Below, in pieces: positions 47,864 through 64,000 of a DNA stretch of 64,000 nt. How positions within the stretch are numbered: position 1 is the first letter of the stretch; the number at the start of each line of letters is the position of its first letter. The notes under the pieces were generated by a model. The model ran no database searches. It had not been told where the DNA came from and was given only the letters and a program-made list of their open reading frames with translations. Made by a program: the position numbers and the translations under genes. This stretch comes from Branchiostoma floridae (lineage: Eukaryota > Chordata > Leptocardii > Amphioxiformes > Branchiostomatidae): the NCBI RefSeq assembly GCF_000003815.2, contig NC_049986.1, forward strand, positions 12,841,876-12,905,875, read 5' to 3'.

Positions 47864-50800
47864 GTATGTGAATTCCTAAATTGATTGGTGTAGTTAGTGG
47901 GAGGCAGGTCAGGGAAAGGCCAAGGGCTTTCAATGATTTTACCATGTTATGTCATGATACATAGAGTTGTTGTTGTGCCCTCCTCCAGCCTTGACAACTG
48001 TTAGCCCCCAACTGTAGCTCTAATACATGTTTGTTTGCAGAATGCATGTTATCAACCTTGGAAAGGTTAATGAGGAAACAGCTTTAGGGGTATGGGTATG
48101 TTATTATCATATTGCATTGTATTGTTTTATTACTTTCATACGGATTGTAGATATGAAAAGTTAGGACATACATGTCACATGTATTATATATTTGTACTGG
48201 TCTGTTTAAGTATCCACATTTCCCATACTTGTACATGATTGTTTGTAACTCTATAATCAAATATTTATCTGGTGGACAGTGGTGAAAATTTTGTTGTACA
48301 TTTTTAGTAGAGTTCTATAATTTTTTTTTGACAGTCTTTTCACACCAATATCATTTCGTGATCATTATCGCTGGAATTTAGCAATTGGCTCCATTTGTTA
48401 TACCGTTCAAATTAGGACCTAAATATTTGCTACATGGGTAAAAATATAGGGTAATAGGAGGCCTACAAAACCTAGTTAACCAAAGTGCCTGGGGAATGGC
48501 ATGGTCTACTAACCGTTCTAATTGTCTGACTTGCAGTTCATTCCACACAAGCCTAATCTACCTTGTGCTTTTACTACACATAGTGTAAAATACGTACTTG
48601 TAGTGTGAAACACAATAACGAAGAAAGGAGGACTGACATAACAACAATGACATGACAATGATAGTATACTCATGAGTCATATGGCATGTCTGACAAAGAA
48701 ATCTCCTAGTGACTCTGTTGGGTACTGCAGTGTCGTTGGGTACTGTAGCATGACCACCTATTGTTGCTTTGTCTGCTAGTCTTGTCCCATGGGATATGGT
48801 CTTGCCATCAGTCTCAAGTCAGAATTATTGAATGTAGAGAGGGCCCAGGTGGGCCACCTTACAATTCCAATAACTTCTAATTAAGACAAAACTGCCAATC
48901 ACTGCACTTGTAGGCAATTGAAGGAATAGTCAAGAAAGTCGTCCTTGGTTTGATTAAAAAGAAAGTTATTAAGGGTGAAAGAACAATTACACATAGCAGT
49001 GTTCCATGGCTATAAAATGTATAATGGGATGAGAGATGGCATTGATCTGCCATCCTTCATGATACCAAGCAGACTATCCTGAATTTACAACTTGATTGCT
49101 GCCTTTGTAGGTCAATCCTCTGCCATGTAGCCTCTACCAGGCTACTGCCATGTACTTTGTAATCATTTGGCTTGAGTTGAATGAAGGAGTCACATAGCTT
49201 GTGACCCATTTTGACTTTTAAAGTTTTATAAGTAGCAAGGTCCATACCATCAATAAATGAAGTTGTTTTTGAAAAAAAATTGTCATCATCTTAAAAGACA
49301 ATCATGGTACATTTTTGTATCACATGCCACTCTCTCACTCTTATCACATGCCACATTTGGGACAAATGTCTCAATTGTATGGCATAGGGCTTTGAAAGAA
49401 GGGAAAGTCTGGAATCTGATCTGCATTCGATCCACGTACTTCTTGTGTTTGGATATTTTTGTTACAATATCATGGCTGAACAGATTCGGAATTGGTAGCA
49501 GGCACCCAGCCAGTAGCATGCTGTAGTATATAGGAGACCAATGTTCGTAGCTTACCGAAAGTTGAACAAAATAAATGTAATACAGAAAACATGTACATAT
49601 AGAAAATGAATGTGTGCTGTTTGTCACTTTGTAGACATGAAAAATTGATAACTCAAGAAGCTGTGGTTGTGGATGGGTCTTTATGATATTTGGTGTGTGG
49701 TACAGGTAGGGAAAACGTTACCGGGAAAGCAAAGGGCCAAGTTTGAAAATGGGCCAGCTAGCAGCTTCCTATGCTACTGCAGCAAAACTTCTGCTTTTGG
49801 TTTTTCATTGATAATGTCAACTCCAACAGGTATATGAGTTGCAGATGATTTAACATTGTAGTACAGGCATAATATTCCTGTCTTATGACTTTGACTTTAT
49901 TCAGTCATTTTAAATTTTCCTGTCTTATAGCAGGAAAATTAACAAGCTCTGAATGAAAATTTTTGTACCATTATGAACGGTTTTCTGTTGATCATCATGC
50001 AATTTTAGGGGTTAGGTTCATGTTTGCATTTCAGCGATCCCCTTCAGTGTGCGAGGCAAAAATATGCTTGACTATTGGGCGAAATAAAATTTGATGATGT
50101 TGTTGTGATCAACAGATATGGCGGAAGCTTGTCGACTGCGTGACGCGTTTAATTGTGATTGGAGGACCTTGTACAAGTGTGTAGCTGCACTAAATGTATA
50201 TATAAACGATGCACGTCTAGTCTAATAATACATTGTACATATTTCACAACCCACCAGCCTAACATTGAAGTAACCTTGGTGGAGGAAGTACATTACCGCT
50301 GCTGAAAGATCGACAGGAAATACGTTGGGGTCTGCAATTTCCACTGTGGACCACACATACAGAATATTGATCATGACTAGCTTTATGTCAGGTCTGGCAT
50401 GGCTGATTGAACTTGTACGTGTTCTGCATCATGAGACAGTTCTTTTGCTAAGTTTGTAGTGCAATGGTCAAAGGAACTCTTTATGTGTTTTTTTCCAAAA
50501 GTATGCTCAGTAGAAATATTCAAGTAACTAGATGTATGAAAAAAAGTTCAGGTTGTGTAGAAAGTTTGACAATGTTAGATGTGTGTTTGTCTCTGTAATT
50601 TTTTACTCTCAAAAATCAACCACGCTTCCAGATAGTCAGTGTTATGTACTGTAACATTTGTCCATAAATAAAAAGGATAATTTGTTGAATTACAAATATT
50701 TAATTAAAAGCATTGTGATGTATCTGATTTTTTTTCATTTTCTACCTTGTGTAAATTTAATTAATTTTTGTGGATAAGAGTTTGTGCTTTAAAACAATAT

Positions 50801-52700
50801 TGTAGGACAAAAAGTCATATTCACAGGGTTGTTAGGTTGCAGTGGAAAGGCACTTCAGTAATCTTGAAAATATAACGGCCAAGATTTGCAGTTTTCTTGA
50901 AACTTCATAGCATGACATGTTTTATACCTGTGCAGAGATTGCTAATGTGCTTAAATGTTATGTTTAGTACAGATTACTGAAGTGAAATATTTCACTCACA
51001 GAGATTTACATGTACATTATGTAACCTGCAGGTCGGGAACCCCTACTCATGTTCTATATATGTAAGTAGGCCAAGGGTTGAATAAGGTAACCCAGCAAGC
51101 ATGACCTGACCTGACCTCCCATCCCCACAGTAGGGAATCCTGCAGGCTAGAAATGTGCATAATGACCAGGCAGGAATTCCCCCTGGAAGTGTGATGTGTT
51201 GGTATTTTAATTTGAAAAGAAAGACTCCAAGATGTTGACCAACATATCTTTTATACCAGAAGCTAAAGGTTGCTAATTACATGTTTCATAAAATAATTCA
51301 TGGGTAGCATGATCAACCATTCTTGGATGAAAATCCTATACTCAAAATTTCAATGAAAATCTTAGCATCATTCTACCTTTCTGGGAGAATCCCTTTTTTG
51401 TGATACTGGATCTCTTAAATTACAAATACAATAAGCCGATGTCACCTACATACTTCTGTATTCTCAACCCCTGGCAAGCTCGTGATATTTATTGTCTTGC
51501 GCTTAGCTTGAGTGAGAATATTCAATAGCTAAATGAAAGATTGATATCATTTTATGCAAGTCTTATTGTTGGAAATGGGTATGTGTATACTTCATATATT
51601 TTATGTCGTATCATCTTTGACATGCATCATACAATTTTTGCAGGGTGAGAAGTTGCTCAGTAACTCGCTCCTAAAATGTAGCTAACTTTGACAAGTTACA
51701 TTAAAGCCATTGGGCCCATTTATGGCACTGGAAAATGAAATATTGTAGCCATGGGAGACATTTCAGCAAAACGGATTTGATTTCATCATCCATGTGTCCT
51801 ATTTATGTTTCACATAAAGTTCAACAAGCCCATATATTTCCCTAGCTTGTTTCTGTGATATGAATGACATGTAATTGGGGACTTAAAGATAAAATACAAC
51901 ACCTTTCATATGCTGTTATGTCTCCATTTATGTTCATTGAAGCATGTCATTCCATTGTCCGAAGATGAAAAATGAGACAGATATCATCTTTATCTACACG
52001 GCATTCAGGTGTGGCAGGTGTTTGATAGTGGGTCTGATAAGGTAGTTACACGGAATTTGGCATCTTTTGTTCAGGCATCAGTTTTTTGTCTTGGCTGGTT
52101 TATTGCTGTTTTGATTGTAATGATACGGTATTGCACCCTGTGAAATATGCAGTTGGCAATGCACAAAAGTCATATGTTTCCTTGAAGCCCATATTGTATA
52201 TCTATGAAAAAGCAGACTTAGCAAAACATTATCTTTGTAAGGCTGAAAAGGTTGTGAATTTGTGTGATGCTAAGATACTTAATATCATTAGGGTAACCAT
52301 TGATTGTACACAGGACTACATACACAAGTGGTATTGTGTTGGTCTCTAGTACCTGGTAAGACTTCATCTTTGTTTGTAACACTAATTGTGCAGAATCTGA
52401 TAAAGCCTAGGATCAAAAGTGGCTTGGTGGTGTCAGTAGGACAAGGACATCCAATTTCTGTGACATGCCCTAAATACTTGGTCCTTGTCTGTCAGAGTGG
52501 AAAGGCACAAGCAGGGGAGGGGCCGAGGTGTGAGCGAGTACCCAACCTTTGTAGCCCTGCTAAAACCTGAACCTTGAGATTTGGACCCACGGCGTCCACA
52601 GTGTGAGCTGTGTATGGTTTGTCAACACTGATTCCAATCTTACATTCCTCCCTCTCCCGGCGCACTTATTCAACGATACAGCTACGTCCTTGCTTGATTT
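47864..52700. other. noncoding, upstream of RXR
   Basis: No gene recognised. A segment at about 49635-49760 (ACTCAAGAAGC) shares short stretches with 44310-44345 and 56555-56600, which suggests a dispersed old repeat. Confidence 0.45.
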
Positions 52701-52921
52701 GTAGCCAAAGTAAATAAAGTGTCCAACAAGTCCCAGTCCGCCCCTTCCCCTTTGTAATTCTTTGTGAAGACGCAAACGGAAGTGCAATGGCAGGGAGTAA
52801 GTGTTTGGGGTGACAGCATGGTGACAACGTGGCCGACACACAGAAGAGTTTGTCTCCCAACCACAAGGCTGTCTGCAGGAGAGTTATCAGTTGTGTGTTT
52901 GTTGGAGGAGTTTACTGCAGC
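52701..52921 (+). promoter_or_regulatory. RXR: probable RXR 5' UTR / proximal promoter
   Basis: Sequence just upstream of the inferred RXR start codon, moderately GC-rich with no strong TATA. In-frame codons upstream of the ATG are open for a while but start with GTG, not ATG, so the ATG at 52922 is the first usable one. The transcription start is not placed. Confidence 0.35.

Positions 52922-64000
<11,079 letters not shown>

Overview
The window is intron-rich animal nuclear DNA carrying two 100-bp or longer runs of N. It looks like a lancelet (Branchiostoma-type) genome. Three things point that way: an RXR nuclear receptor with chordate-style exon breaks, a single gene of the FNBP1/FNBP1L/TRIP10 type, and a tandem pair of membrane UDP-glycosyltransferases, all set in a dense field of small DNA transposons. 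Genus is an inference and species cannot be told.

Layout. (1) About 1-15.4 kb, minus strand: the 5' part of an FNBP1/TOCA-family gene. Seven coding exons join in frame to give a complete F-BAR domain of about 261 residues; the HR1 and SH3 parts lie beyond the left edge. A PIF/Harbinger-type element with a transposase remnant sits in one of its introns. (2) About 17.4-20.9 kb and 23.2-26.9 kb, minus strand: two tandem UGT genes, four coding exons each with the same exon sizes and phases. The right-hand copy (B, 538 codons) is open throughout. The left-hand copy (A, 534 codons) has one in-frame TGA in exon 1 and is otherwise intact. Both have an Asp-His pair where most animal UGTs have Asp-Gln, and Ser-Thr-Trp where the catalytic His is expected. 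Both have the same HNF1-like palindrome about 370-400 bp upstream of the ATG. (3) About 27-52.7 kb: no gene that I can recognise, but several well-bounded transposable elements, including two oppositely oriented hAT-type elements with perfect 8-bp target duplications. (4) About 52.9-64 kb, plus strand: RXR. Five coding exons give the N-terminal region, the whole DNA-binding domain and the hinge. The ligand-binding domain lies beyond the right edge. Its introns hold further DNA transposons and an inverted repeat that brackets the larger assembly gap.

The three genes have no evident shared pathway. The strongest unexplained structure is a family of about 90-108 bp hairpin elements with common ends (TAGCCTGGGTACCATCC-like), unrelated interiors and 9-bp target duplications. 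One lies in an intron of UGT B and another in its presumed promoter.
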